From [Bacillus] selenitireducens MLS10 (GTDB lineage: Bacteria > Bacillota > Bacilli > Bacillales > Salisediminibacteriaceae): DNA of 64,000 nt. Every line of letters starts with the position of its first letter. The first letter of the stretch is position 1. Both the position numbers and the translations under genes were made by a program. The stretch lies in the NCBI RefSeq assembly GCF_000093085.1, contig NC_014219.1, positions 2,658,384-2,722,383 on the forward strand. The letters run 5' to 3'. Positions 31,294-41,446 of this stretch are shown in pieces. The notes under the pieces were generated by a model. The model saw nothing but the letters and a program-made list of their open reading frames with translations. It did not search any database and was not told the origin of the DNA.

Positions 31294-32132
31294 GAAGGAT
31301 TCTCCCCTTTCATCCGCATCGAATCATTCGCTCTTCCAAGCCGGAATGCTATCGTAAATCCGGCCGCAAACGTAACCAGACTGAGTAAAAGCATCATAAA
31401 CTGACCGCTGACACCCGGAAACACAATGTAGACGGATCCGATCAGAAGACCGATAATGACCGCGTACGTCATCGTCCGGTGAGCAAACAGCACATAAGCA
31501 ATCAGTCGGCTGCTCACAATAAACCCGATGCCGATCCCTGCGACGAGAATCAGTATGACCATCACATCCACCGTCAACAGTGAGTAGATGGCCGATCCGT
31601 ATACACCAAACATCAGGAGCACCGTAGCACCGCTCAGTCCGGGTAAAAGAAGAGACATGCTCGCCACAACACCTGCCAAAAACAGCCAGATGCCGCTCGC
31701 CGCAGTCAGTTCATAGGCAGATCGGGCCGCTTCCTGAGGGGTGAACAGATCCATGGTCATCACAGCCAATGCGGTCATGATCAGAACGGTCACATGCACG
31801 GCCCGAAAAGATGTCTTCGCTCCGGCTTCTCTGAACAAAAAAGGAATCACACCGAGAATCAGGCCAAGAAAAAAGAACTGAACCGGCTCGAATGCATGCT
31901 CCAAGAGCCAGCTGATCACCCAGCTGAAAGCAAGAATTCCACCTATAATTCCGGCAGCAAGGGGGATTAAAAAAGGCAACGTCTGTTTGATCCGGGGACT
32001 GAAAAAGTCCCGAACCGACTGTAACAGCTCATCATAGATCCCAACAATCAGGGCAATCGTACCGGCACTCACACCGGGGATGATGTTGCTGATCCCCATC
32101 ATGGCTCCGTAATAGAGTAATTTGATATTCAA
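31290..32132 (-). CDS. DUF368 membrane protein (PopT-type undecaprenyl phosphate translocase)
   Basis: 280 residues with about eight membrane helices. The opening GAMMGISNIIPGVSAGTIALI and the mid-protein repeat SLLLPGLSGATVLLMFGVY are the signature paired motifs of DUF368. Members named PopT in Staphylococcus aureus and Vibrio cholerae flip undecaprenyl phosphate back across the membrane and matter at alkaline pH; applying this here is an inference from the family. It is translationally coupled to comN (ATGA overlap), a pairing I do not recall from B. subtilis. Confidence 0.85.
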   Translation of the reverse strand: MNIKLLYYGAMMGISNIIPGVSAGTIALIVGIYDELLQSVRDFFSPRIKQTLPFLIPLAAGIIGGILAFSWVISWLLEHAFEPVQFFFLGLILGVIPFLFREAGAKTSFRAVHVTVLIMTALAVMTMDLFTPQEAARSAYELTAASGIWLFLAGVVASMSLLLPGLSGATVLLMFGVYGSAIYSLLTVDVMVILILVAGIGIGFIVSSRLIAYVLFAHRTMTYAVIIGLLIGSVYIVFPGVSGQFMMLLLSLVTFAAGFTIAFRLGRANDSMRMKGENPS

Positions 32133-32220
32133 CCTATGCTCACGTCCTTATTCACTGACAGTCATTCTTTTACTGTAGCACAGATATAAAGTCAATTTTA
32201 TGTAAAACCGTAAAAAATGA

Positions 32221-32254
32221 AATCGGCCACTGCATGTCAAACAGTTGGCCGATT
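32221..32254 (-). terminator. Terminator after yajC
   Basis: On the minus strand AATCGGCCA and TGGCCGATT form a stem followed by TCATTTTTT. It closes the ruvAB-queA-tgt-yajC run. Confidence 0.85.
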
Positions 32255-32258
32255 GGCA

Positions 32259-32522
32259 TCAATCTGGATTAACCACTTCACGGACAGCCTGACGGTCAAA
32301 CGTCAGTTTCTGCGAACCGTTGACATCGACAACGATTTTATCTTCGTCGATGGCATCGATCTTACCATGCATACCACCGATGGTGATCACGCGATCCCCT
32401 TTTTGAAGGGCCTGATGCATTTCCTGAATCTTCTTTTGACGCTTTTGCTGAGGACGGATCAAGAGAAAATAAAAGATCGCAAACATCAGCAACAGCGGAA
32501 GTAAAGCTCCGAGTAATTCCAT
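32259..32522 (-). CDS. yajC: Preprotein translocase subunit YajC
   Basis: 87 residues with one N-terminal membrane helix (LPLLLMFAIFYFLLIRPQQK), then a small soluble domain with GDRVITIGGMHGKIDAI, typical of YajC (YrbF in B. subtilis), which associates with SecDF. I start at the ATG of MELLGALL with GGGGTG upstream; the frame is open 34 codons further without related sequence. It lies directly after tgt. Confidence 0.94.
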   Translation of the reverse strand: MELLGALLPLLLMFAIFYFLLIRPQQKRQKKIQEMHQALQKGDRVITIGGMHGKIDAIDEDKIVVDVNGSQKLTFDRQAVREVVNPD

Positions 32523-32642
32523 GTATTTCACCCCTTTCACCTGTAACGTTCCTGGATGGAATCTGTCCCTTACAGGAATTTCTGCTCCCGTACTATTGTA
32601 GACAAAATGTCCCCGGTAAATCAACGATAATCGATCTAAAAC

Positions 32643-34842
<2,200 letters not shown>

Positions 34843-34873
34843 TTTCTCTTCTCCTTACGCATTCGATTGTTCT

Positions 34874-35089
34874 TCATCGCTGACTGAACAGATAAAACAG
34901 AACAGACAGAATGATGCTGATTATGATTGACGTCATCAGAGGGAAATAAAATGTCGTATTCCCTCTTGAAAACAAAAAATCACCCGGCAGTCTTCCAAGC
35001 GGCAGGAATCTGCCACCAAACTGCCAGATCACACCAATGACAATAAGTATGAGACCCGCGGTAATCAGCCAGCGTGGCACATCCATCAT
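34874..35089 (-). CDS. DUF2905 small membrane protein
   Basis: 71 residues with two membrane helices and the connecting segment [22 protein letters not shown], the mark of DUF2905. Function unknown. It overlaps the ruvB stop by four bases (ATGATG, of which either ATG could be used), and is thus co-translated with ruvAB, as found across Bacillaceae. Confidence 0.88.
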   Translation of the reverse strand: MMDVPRWLITAGLILIVIGVIWQFGGRFLPLGRLPGDFLFSRGNTTFYFPLMTSIIISIILSVLFYLFSQR

Positions 35090-36087
35090 TGTTTTGGCAC
35101 CTCCAGTTTAAAATGCTCGTAAACGAGCGGCGTGACAACACGGCCTCTCGGTGTCCGTTGCAAAAAGCCGATCTGCATCAGATAAGGCTCATAGACGTCT
35201 TCAATCGTATCCGGTTCTTCTCCGACCGTTGCTGCAATGGTATCGAGTCCGACAGGCCCGCCTCTGAATGTATGAATCAGATTCTTCAACAGTTTATGGT
35301 CGATATGATCAAGTCCCAAAGGATCGACCTGAAGGAGATCGAGCGCTTCCTTTGCCAACGCATCCGTAATGATCCCGTCGCCCCTGACCTGAGCGAAATC
35401 ACGGACCCTTCTCAAAATACGATTGGCAACGCGCGGGGTTCCCCTTGAACGACGGGCAACTTCCACCGAAGAGGTTCCGGCCATTTCCACATCGAGGACC
35501 TGGGCGGTGCGCTGAACGATCTCATTCAAATCCGCTTCCGTATAATATTCCAGACGGCTCAGCACTCCAAAGCGATCCCGCAATGGCGCGGAGAGAAGCC
35601 CTGCTCTTGTCGTTGCTCCCACAAGGGTGAACGGCGGCAGGTCCAGCTTAACAGATCGTGCTGAAGGCCCTTTGCCGATCACGATATCAAGAAAAAAATC
35701 TTCCATGGCCGGATAGAGGACCTCTTCAACGGCACGGTTCAAACGGTGAATTTCATCTATAAACAAAACGTCCCCAGGCTCTAAAGCCGTGAGCACCGCA
35801 GCCAAATCACCAGGGCGTTCAATCGCCGGACCTGATGTGGTTCGAATCTGTACACCTAGTTCGTTGGCGATGATGGTCGCGAGTGTTGTCTTCCCAAGGC
35901 CAGGCGGGCCGTAAAGCAGGACATGATCAAGGGCTTCCTCTCTCATCCTGGCAGCTTCAATAAAAACAGTCAGGTTATCCTTCACCTGATGCTGACCGAT
36001 GTATTGCTGCAACCGCTGCGGTCTTAACGAGAGTTCTTCGAATTCCTCCTGTTCAAGCGCCTCGCCGCTGACAATTCGTTCATCCAT
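35086..36087 (-). CDS. ruvB: Holliday junction branch migration helicase RuvB
   Basis: 333 residues, standard length. AAA+ motor with Walker [19 protein letters not shown], Walker [11 protein letters not shown], sensor GATTRAG and the C-terminal winged helix ending in [15 protein letters not shown]. With RuvA it drives branch migration of Holliday junctions. It lies 33 bases after ruvA; a possible SOS box precedes ruvA. Confidence 0.97.
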   Translation of the reverse strand: MDERIVSGEALEQEEFEELSLRPQRLQQYIGQHQVKDNLTVFIEAARMREEALDHVLLYGPPGLGKTTLATIIANELGVQIRTTSGPAIERPGDLAAVLTALEPGDVLFIDEIHRLNRAVEEVLYPAMEDFFLDIVIGKGPSARSVKLDLPPFTLVGATTRAGLLSAPLRDRFGVLSRLEYYTEADLNEIVQRTAQVLDVEMAGTSSVEVARRSRGTPRVANRILRRVRDFAQVRGDGIITDALAKEALDLLQVDPLGLDHIDHKLLKNLIHTFRGGPVGLDTIAATVGEEPDTIEDVYEPYLMQIGFLQRTPRGRVVTPLVYEHFKLEVPKQ

Positions 36088-36120
36088 GCATTCATCACTC
36101 CCTGCATTTCCTTCTCCAAC

Positions 36121-36747
36121 TTACTTCAAAAGCTCCTGCAACGCCCTTCGGATATAAGCATCCGTCGTCATCGATTCGCCGGACAGAACCGGCTTGATTT
36201 TCTGCAGTTCCCGGTCCACATAGCCAAGGGCCTTCAATGCTTCAAGGGCCTCATCCAGTTCCGGATTATCAGAAACGGGCTCACGCTCATTCATAACGGC
36301 ATTCACCGGTTTCTGACCTTCGTTATGATCGTTCAAATCCGGTAAAAGCTCGCCAAGTTTTCCTTTTAAGTCGAGAATCATCTGACGGGCCGTTTTCTTT
36401 CCCACGCCCGGAAATTTCACCAGGAACTTCTCGTCTTCAGATTCAATAGCCGCGACCACTTTTCCCGGATGACCGGACGTGGCAATGGCCAGTGCGCCCT
36501 TCGGGCCAATCCCGGACACCTGAAGCATTTTCTCAAAGAGCTTCCGTTCTTCGCGGAACCTGAAACCATACAGCCTGATCGCGTCCTCCCTGACGTGCTG
36601 ATACGTAAAAACGGTCAGTTCTTCATTCATCCATTCCTGAAACCGGTACGGGTTGCCGCAATGGATCAGATAACCGACACCGTGCACATCAACGGTGATC
36701 GTTTCCGTTTCAATATAGAGGAGGGTCCCTCTGATCTGTTCGATCAT
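36121..36747 (-). CDS. ruvA: Holliday junction DNA helicase subunit RuvA
   Basis: 208 residues. The N-terminal OB-fold is followed by two helix-hairpin-helix motifs (LQVSGIGPKGALAI and LVKFPGVGKKTARQMI), an acidic linker and the C-terminal domain that touches RuvB. I start at the ATG of MIEQIRGTL by homology; two nearby in-frame starts (ATG two codons earlier, TTG six codons earlier) are possible and the ribosome site is weak. Confidence 0.95.
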   Translation of the reverse strand: MIEQIRGTLLYIETETITVDVHGVGYLIHCGNPYRFQEWMNEELTVFTYQHVREDAIRLYGFRFREERKLFEKMLQVSGIGPKGALAIATSGHPGKVVAAIESEDEKFLVKFPGVGKKTARQMILDLKGKLGELLPDLNDHNEGQKPVNAVMNEREPVSDNPELDEALEALKALGYVDRELQKIKPVLSGESMTTDAYIRRALQELLK

Positions 36748-36797
36748 CTTCATCACTTCTTTCAAGTCGGTTGCATCGTCTGTTTCAGCTCTCTGCT

Positions 36798-36811
36798 GAA
36801 ACGCCAGTTCT
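36798..36811. promoter_or_regulatory. Possible LexA (SOS) box upstream of ruvA
   Basis: On the minus strand AGAACTGGCGTTTC matches the Bacillus LexA consensus CGAACRNRYGTTYC at all but two positions. It lies 50 bases before the ruvA start, downstream of the pheA terminator. ruvAB is an SOS operon in B. subtilis, which supports the reading. Confidence 0.55.
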
Positions 36812-36822
36812 TATCTTAACAC

Positions 36823-36855
36823 AAAAACGGCGAGAAAGTCTGACTTCCTCACCGT
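36823..36855 (-). terminator. Terminator after pheA
   Basis: ACGGTGAGGAAGTC and the pairing ACTTTCTCGCCGT are followed by TTTTTG on the minus strand, just past the pheA stop. Confidence 0.82.
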
Positions 36856-36860
36856 CATGC

Positions 36861-37760
36861 TCAGATCACTTCTTTGATGCTTTTCGGTTTACCGTTTTTT
36901 TTAATCGCATCCCATGTGAAGCAAGGATAGCTGCCGAGCACCTGAACCTCACAGCCGAGTGCACGAAGTTCTTCACACGCTGCCGGAAGCAGGACATCAT
37001 CATACTTCTTATCCACATCCACGATGAAGAAATAATTCCCGAGACCGGTCTTCGTCGGGCGCGATTCGATTTTTGTCAGATTGATTTTGCGCCAGGCAAA
37101 GGCTGCGAGTACCTGATGAAGAGCACCGGAAAAGTCCGATGAAAGTCCGATCATCATCGTCGTCTTATAAGGTGTATCGCCAAGGTCCTCTTCGCTGAAC
37201 ACCTGATCCTCGTTGGTCAGTAAGAGAAAGCGCGTCTGATTGTTCGTATAGTCATTGATCGACTTTGCGGCAAAGGACAGCCCGTATGCTTCAGCCGCCA
37301 CAACGTTCGCTATGGCCGCAGCTTTCTCATCGGGATTCTCCGCAATGTATTTCGCCGCTTCTGCAGTGGAGTTCATATATTGGATCTCTGCCTTTGGATA
37401 CTGCTCGCGTAAAAACTGATGACACTGAGCGATGGCCTGAGGATGGGAATAAATCGTCTCAATCTCTTCAAGCTGTTCCATCTGGCCACCGGCCACCAGA
37501 AGATGCTGTTCAATCGGTGCCGTGACTTCGCCCCCCATGTTCAGACGCTGATGATGAATAAAGTAGTCGAGCGTAATATTGACAGAGCCTTCAATGGCGT
37601 TTTCCATCGGAACAACGGCTCTCGTCACCGTACCTTCCTTTACGGCGTCCATGGAATCAGGGATCGTCTTGTACGGAATCAGCTCGTCATCGGGTACGAG
37701 TGTCCTTGCAGCTGCTTCCGTAAATGATCCGCGCGGGCCTAAAAATGCTGTTTTTACCAC
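36861..37760 (-). CDS. pheA: Prephenate dehydratase
   Basis: 299 residues. It converts prephenate to phenylpyruvate in phenylalanine synthesis. N-terminal KTAFLGPRGSFTEAA, the catalytic TRF in NNQTRFLLLT and the C-terminal ACT regulatory domain with TKIESRPTK are visible. Translation likely begins at the GTG of the VKTAFLG segment because AGGAG lies eight bases upstream; another GTG three codons earlier is the alternative. It follows pheB in the same transcript. Confidence 0.95.
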   Translation of the reverse strand: MVKTAFLGPRGSFTEAAARTLVPDDELIPYKTIPDSMDAVKEGTVTRAVVPMENAIEGSVNITLDYFIHHQRLNMGGEVTAPIEQHLLVAGGQMEQLEEIETIYSHPQAIAQCHQFLREQYPKAEIQYMNSTAEAAKYIAENPDEKAAAIANVVAAEAYGLSFAAKSINDYTNNQTRFLLLTNEDQVFSEEDLGDTPYKTTMMIGLSSDFSGALHQVLAAFAWRKINLTKIESRPTKTGLGNYFFIVDVDKKYDDVLLPAACEELRALGCEVQVLGSYPCFTWDAIKKNGKPKSIKEVI

Positions 37761-37807
37761 TGCAAACACTCCTGTTCTTTCGTTATGAATTCATTCTTTG
37801 TTATCAG

Positions 37808-38257
37808 TCACGTGCCGGAGCCGATAAGCTCCACCCTGAATACCGGTTCGAGTCGCTCAAGCTTGTCTACAAGCGTCGTGACGTCTCCGGTCATTGCTGC
37901 CGTTTCAATCGTCAGCGTAATCGTCGCCTTGCCCTGTAAGGGAATCGTCTGATTGATCGTCAGTACGTTTGCACCAATTTCTGCAATCAACGACAAGAGT
38001 TTCGATAATGTGCCTGACTGATCCTCAAGGTGAACGGAGAGAGTAATGATTTTCTCTTTCACCATCGTCGAGAACGGAAAGATTCCGTCTTTGTATTTAT
38101 AAAAAGCACTCCGGCTGATGCCGATGTCTTGAACCACTTCATTGATTCGTAACCCAGGGTCATGTTCAAGTCTCTCTTTGACTTGGACGGTTCTGAGCAT
38201 GGCATCCGGAAGCATATCTTCTCGAACCAGATAAAACTGATCGGTTTTCTTTTTCAC
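37808..38257 (-). CDS. pheB: ACT domain-containing protein PheB
   Basis: 149 residues, UPF0735/PheB family. An N-terminal helix-turn-helix-like segment (LRINEVVQDIGISRSAFYKYKDG) precedes a C-terminal ACT domain (KEKIITLSVHLEDQSGTLSKL). Its precise role is unknown; the pairing with pheA and the ACT fold suggest regulation or enzyme support in Phe synthesis. It has an excellent promoter upstream. Confidence 0.92.
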   Translation of the reverse strand: MKKKTDQFYLVREDMLPDAMLRTVQVKERLEHDPGLRINEVVQDIGISRSAFYKYKDGIFPFSTMVKEKIITLSVHLEDQSGTLSKLLSLIAEIGANVLTINQTIPLQGKATITLTIETAAMTGDVTTLVDKLERLEPVFRVELIGSGT

Positions 38258-38293
38258 GTCACTTCACCTGACCCTCATTTAACCTATCTCATC

Positions 38294-38322
38294 ATTATAG
38301 AAGAACCCTCCACGTATGACAA
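38294..38322 (-). promoter_or_regulatory. SigA promoter of pheB-pheA
   Basis: TTGTCA at 38317-38322, a 17-base spacer and TATAAT at 38294-38299 on the minus strand, just after the obg terminator. Confidence 0.85.
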
Positions 38323-38354
38323 CAGGTTTTCCATTTTAATAACCGTCGCACAAT

Positions 38355-38380
38355 CAAAAAAGAGACCCCGAAAGGTCTCT
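38355..38380 (-). terminator. Terminator after obg
   Basis: AGAGACC and GGTCTCT form a short stem followed by TTTTTT on the minus strand. Confidence 0.85.
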
Positions 38381-38389
38381 TCATTTTGC

Positions 38390-39670
38390 TTATTCAACGA
38401 ATTCAAACTCGTAGCTGAGGATTCTGACCGTATCACCATCCTCTGCCCCGCGTTCGCGAAGGGCATCGTCAATTCCGAGCTGACGCATCCGTCTTGCAAA
38501 CCGCTGCACGGAATCGTGGCGGTTGAAGTCCGTCATATGGAAGATCTTCTCGATCTCATGACCGGTGATACTGAATGCTCCGTCGTCGTCCTTCTCAATC
38601 GTAAACGGCGCTTCTTTCTTCGCATACGTATACAGCACACGCTCGTCGACATCCTCTTCAGCAAGCGGGAACTCCGGCGTGTCTTCGATTTTATCCGCAA
38701 TGGCTCTGAGAAGAGCGGTGATGCCATCCTTAGTCGCTGCAGAAAGCGGGAAGACCGGAACGTCGTCACCCACCTGTTCTTTGAACGTTTGGAGGTGCGC
38801 CTCGGCATCCGGGAGATCCATTTTGTTCGCTACGACGAGCTGAGGACGTTCCATGAGTCTCAGGTTATATGCTTCGAGTTCCTGATTAATCGTGAGAAAA
38901 TCCTCATAAGGATCGCGACCTTCAAGTCCGCTCATATCAATGACATGGACGATGACACGGGTACGCTCAATATGTCTGAGGAACTGGTGACCGAGCCCCA
39001 CTCCTTCATGGGCACCCTGAATCAGTCCCGGTAAATCGGCAAGCACAAAACTGCGCTGATCGTCAGTCTCCACCACACCAAGATTTGGAACGATGGTCGT
39101 AAAATGATAGTCGGCAATTTTCGGTTTCGCTTTTGAGACGATCGACAGAAGCGTCGATTTGCCGACGCTCGGAAATCCGACAAGACCTGCATCCGCAAGG
39201 AGCTTCAGTTCAAGATCAATCGTCTTTTCTTCACCCGGTTCGCCGTTCTCGGCAATTTCCGGAGCCGGATTTGTCGGTGTCGCGAACCTGGCATTCCCGC
39301 GTCCACCGCGACCTGCTCGTGCGATCGTCGCTTTCTGACCGTGTACGGTCAAATCGGCAAGAATATCACCGGTCTCGGCATCTTTCACCGTCGTGCCCGG
39401 CGGGACCTTAATAACATTTGCTTCACGGCTTTTTCCATGCTGCTTTGCCGTGCGCCCATTTTCCCCGCGCTCTCCTTTAAAATGACGCTGATACCGGAAA
39501 TCCATCAGTGTCCGGAGTCCTTCTTCCACTTCAAAAACGATATCGGCACCGCGACCGCCATCGCCGCCGGCAGGGCCTCCATTTGGTACATATTTCTCTC
39601 TTCTGAATGCCACAATGCCGTTCCCGCCGTCACCGGCTTTGACATGCACCTGTACGTGATCTACAAACAT
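38390..39670 (-). CDS. obg: GTPase Obg (ObgE/CgtA)
   Basis: 426 residues. The Gly-rich Obg fold is at the N-terminus ([19 protein letters not shown]), then the G domain with G1 [13 protein letters not shown]3 [14 protein letters not shown] and NKMDLPD, and the C-terminal OCT domain. Obg is an essential GTPase linked to ribosome assembly, the stringent response and, in B. subtilis, activation of the Spo0A phosphorelay and SigB. It lies 13 bases after spo0B, as in B. subtilis. Confidence 0.97.
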   Translation of the reverse strand: MFVDHVQVHVKAGDGGNGIVAFRREKYVPNGGPAGGDGGRGADIVFEVEEGLRTLMDFRYQRHFKGERGENGRTAKQHGKSREANVIKVPPGTTVKDAETGDILADLTVHGQKATIARAGRGGRGNARFATPTNPAPEIAENGEPGEEKTIDLELKLLADAGLVGFPSVGKSTLLSIVSKAKPKIADYHFTTIVPNLGVVETDDQRSFVLADLPGLIQGAHEGVGLGHQFLRHIERTRVIVHVIDMSGLEGRDPYEDFLTINQELEAYNLRLMERPQLVVANKMDLPDAEAHLQTFKEQVGDDVPVFPLSAATKDGITALLRAIADKIEDTPEFPLAEEDVDERVLYTYAKKEAPFTIEKDDDGAFSITGHEIEKIFHMTDFNRHDSVQRFARRMRQLGIDDALRERGAEDGDTVRILSYEFEFVE

Positions 39671-39683
39671 AATATCCTTCTCC

Positions 39684-40232
39684 TTACGTATTCGTTCCGT
39701 CTCGTTCGGGTTTCAGAACAAATGAACACTCCTGTTCCGACAGACTCCACTCATCAACAGTTGATGAATAAGTCGCCAGAAATTGTTCTGTTTCCTTTAA
39801 AAACCGATCGTTTATTAGCAGTACACCCTGAAAATGAAACGTGACCTGCTTGTCCACACTGTCCTGAATCATCAGTTCCATATCCTGATCTGCACCAGAC
39901 TGTGAGTGCCTGTCCATCATGGACGTAAATGCATCAAAACAAGCACACAACAAGGCATCACTGTCGGTCCAGATATCTTCCACAGATGCCTCAAATGACA
40001 GGCTGAATGCATGATGAAACCAGTTAAACGTCAGCACTTTTTCTGCAAAAGCCGGAGCTTGCAGCTTCATCATTTCACTTTCGTTTTGCGACTGGGCGAT
40101 CACCCGTTTAATAACCTCTCTTGCTTTGTCAGGCTGCTTCAGACTGAGATATCCGTCTATAAGCTGTATATGGTTCAGCCAATCATGTCTGGCATGGCTC
40201 AATATTTGCAGAGTTTCAAGCGGCTTGTTCAT
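39684..40232 (-). CDS. spo0B: Sporulation initiation phosphotransferase Spo0B
   Basis: 182 residues. The N-terminal helix carries [20 protein letters not shown], where the His of RHDWLN (residue 16) is the phosphorylated one; the C-terminal half is a degenerate kinase-like domain. Spo0B relays phosphate from Spo0F to Spo0A and so marks an endospore former. The start is the ATG of MNKPLETL, seven bases after GGAG. rplU-ysxB-rpmA, which precede spo0B in B. subtilis, are not here. Confidence 0.92.
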   Translation of the reverse strand: MNKPLETLQILSHARHDWLNHIQLIDGYLSLKQPDKAREVIKRVIAQSQNESEMMKLQAPAFAEKVLTFNWFHHAFSLSFEASVEDIWTDSDALLCACFDAFTSMMDRHSQSGADQDMELMIQDSVDKQVTFHFQGVLLINDRFLKETEQFLATYSSTVDEWSLSEQECSFVLKPERDGTNT

Positions 40233-40261
40233 CGTAACACTCCAATACGCTGATTTCACCT

Positions 40262-40296
40262 GTCCGGTAAGGAGTGGTCGCTTACCGGACTTTTTT
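40262..40296 (+). terminator. Terminator-like hairpin on the plus strand between spo0B and the arginase-family gene
   Basis: GTCCGGTAAG and CTTACCGGAC form a perfect 10-bp stem followed by TTTTTT on the plus strand. No plus-strand gene lies upstream. On the minus strand the same hairpin falls in the spo0B leader, about 30 bases before its start. Confidence 0.7.
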
Positions 40297-40404
40297 CACG
40301 ATCACTCACACAGTCCGAAGACTGCATGGTTTCTGCCATATAAAATATGATACCATAAGAACATGCAAAACCGAACCTATTTCTGTTAAGGGAGTTGAAG
40401 GATC

Positions 40405-41361
40405 ATGACAGATGAACGCTATATCTACGGCAATACACCTTGTTTTTTAGGGGCTGCAAACCTTGTAAAAAAGCCTGAGTTGACGGGGCAGTCTGATGTC
40501 ATTGTGTACGGGGTACCCTGGGAAGGGGCTGTGACATGGGGGGATTATACAGGCTGTGAACTGGGCCCGAAAGCCATTCGCCTGAATTCCGCCCGCTACA
40601 GCGGTTATCTGCCGGAACTTGATCATATCGATATATTTGAGCACCTGAAACTCGGTGACAAAGGAGACGTTTCCGTCATCCCGGCCGAGCCCGCTAAAAC
40701 GATGGATGCCATATACACCTTTGCCGAAGAAGTTTGGCAAACCGGGAAATTCCCGTTAATCTTTGGTGGTGACCACGGCATCACTTACCCAATTGTCAAG
40801 GCACTCACAGAATCCCGGAATCAGAAAGTCGGTATCATTCACCTTGATGCCCACTATGACAACAACCAACAGTCCATGGGCGATCCGTACGGACGCGGTG
40901 CACCTTTCGCGCGTCTTTATGAAACAGAAGGCGTCGTCAATGAAGCATTGATTCATATGGGCATACACGGACCGCGGAACAAACCGGAAAACGGCCGACT
41001 CGCCAAGGATTCCGGTGCCATGACGCTGACCATTAACGATATTCGTGAAGCCGAACACCCGCGAACCATTGCCAGACAGGCTTATGAGATGGCAAGCAAA
41101 GGAACGGACGCCGTCTACCTGAGTATTTGCAGTGACGTCCTCGACTACGCCTTTAATCCCGGTGGTCCGGCTGACGGTAATGGGCTGACGTCGTATGAGC
41201 TTCTTCAAATCGTTCATGAGATTACCTCACTCGGTGTCGCCGGAATGGACTACGTTGAGGTATATCCGCAACAGGACACAAATGATTTCAGCTCCCACTT
41301 CGCTTCATTTGTTGCCGTATATGCACTCGCCGGCCATATTCAGTCCATGAAAAACCGGTAA
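40405..41361 (+). CDS. Arginase/agmatinase-family (ureohydrolase) enzyme with altered metal site
   Basis: 318 residues. Ureohydrolase motifs are GGDHGITYP (His 124), HLDAHYD (Asp 148, His 150, Asp 152) and SICSDVLDYAFNPG (Ser 240 on). In the family the last motif normally reads S-x-D-x-D-x-x-D-P; here the first metal-ligand Asp is Cys 242 (codon TGC) and Pro is Tyr. The VEVYPQQD segment near residue 284 is conserved. The substrate is unknown: agmatine, guanidinobutyrate, formiminoglutamate or another guanidino compound. It stands alone, divergent from spo0B, with GGGAGTTGAAGG ahead of the ATG. Confidence 0.85.
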   Translation: MTDERYIYGNTPCFLGAANLVKKPELTGQSDVIVYGVPWEGAVTWGDYTGCELGPKAIRLNSARYSGYLPELDHIDIFEHLKLGDKGDVSVIPAEPAKTMDAIYTFAEEVWQTGKFPLIFGGDHGITYPIVKALTESRNQKVGIIHLDAHYDNNQQSMGDPYGRGAPFARLYETEGVVNEALIHMGIHGPRNKPENGRLAKDSGAMTLTINDIREAEHPRTIARQAYEMASKGTDAVYLSICSDVLDYAFNPGGPADGNGLTSYELLQIVHEITSLGVAGMDYVEVYPQQDTNDFSSHFASFVAVYALAGHIQSMKNR

Positions 41362-41402
41362 ACCTGCTTCCTCTGGATAATCGCGATTATAAAGAAACGA
41401 TA

Positions 41403-41440
41403 AAAACCTGACCGGCTTTCTCGCCCGGTCAGGTTTTTTT
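41403..41440. terminator. Bidirectional terminator between the ureohydrolase gene and hemY
   Basis: AAAAACCTGACCGG and CCGGTCAGGTTTTT form a long stem with T/A runs on both sides, serving two convergent genes. Confidence 0.9.
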
Positions 41441-41446
41441 ATATGG

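Noticed and set aside
38162-39034. 290-codon plus-strand open frame over pheB and obg
   Set aside because: Antisense to two clear genes, crosses their promoter and terminator, and has no family features.
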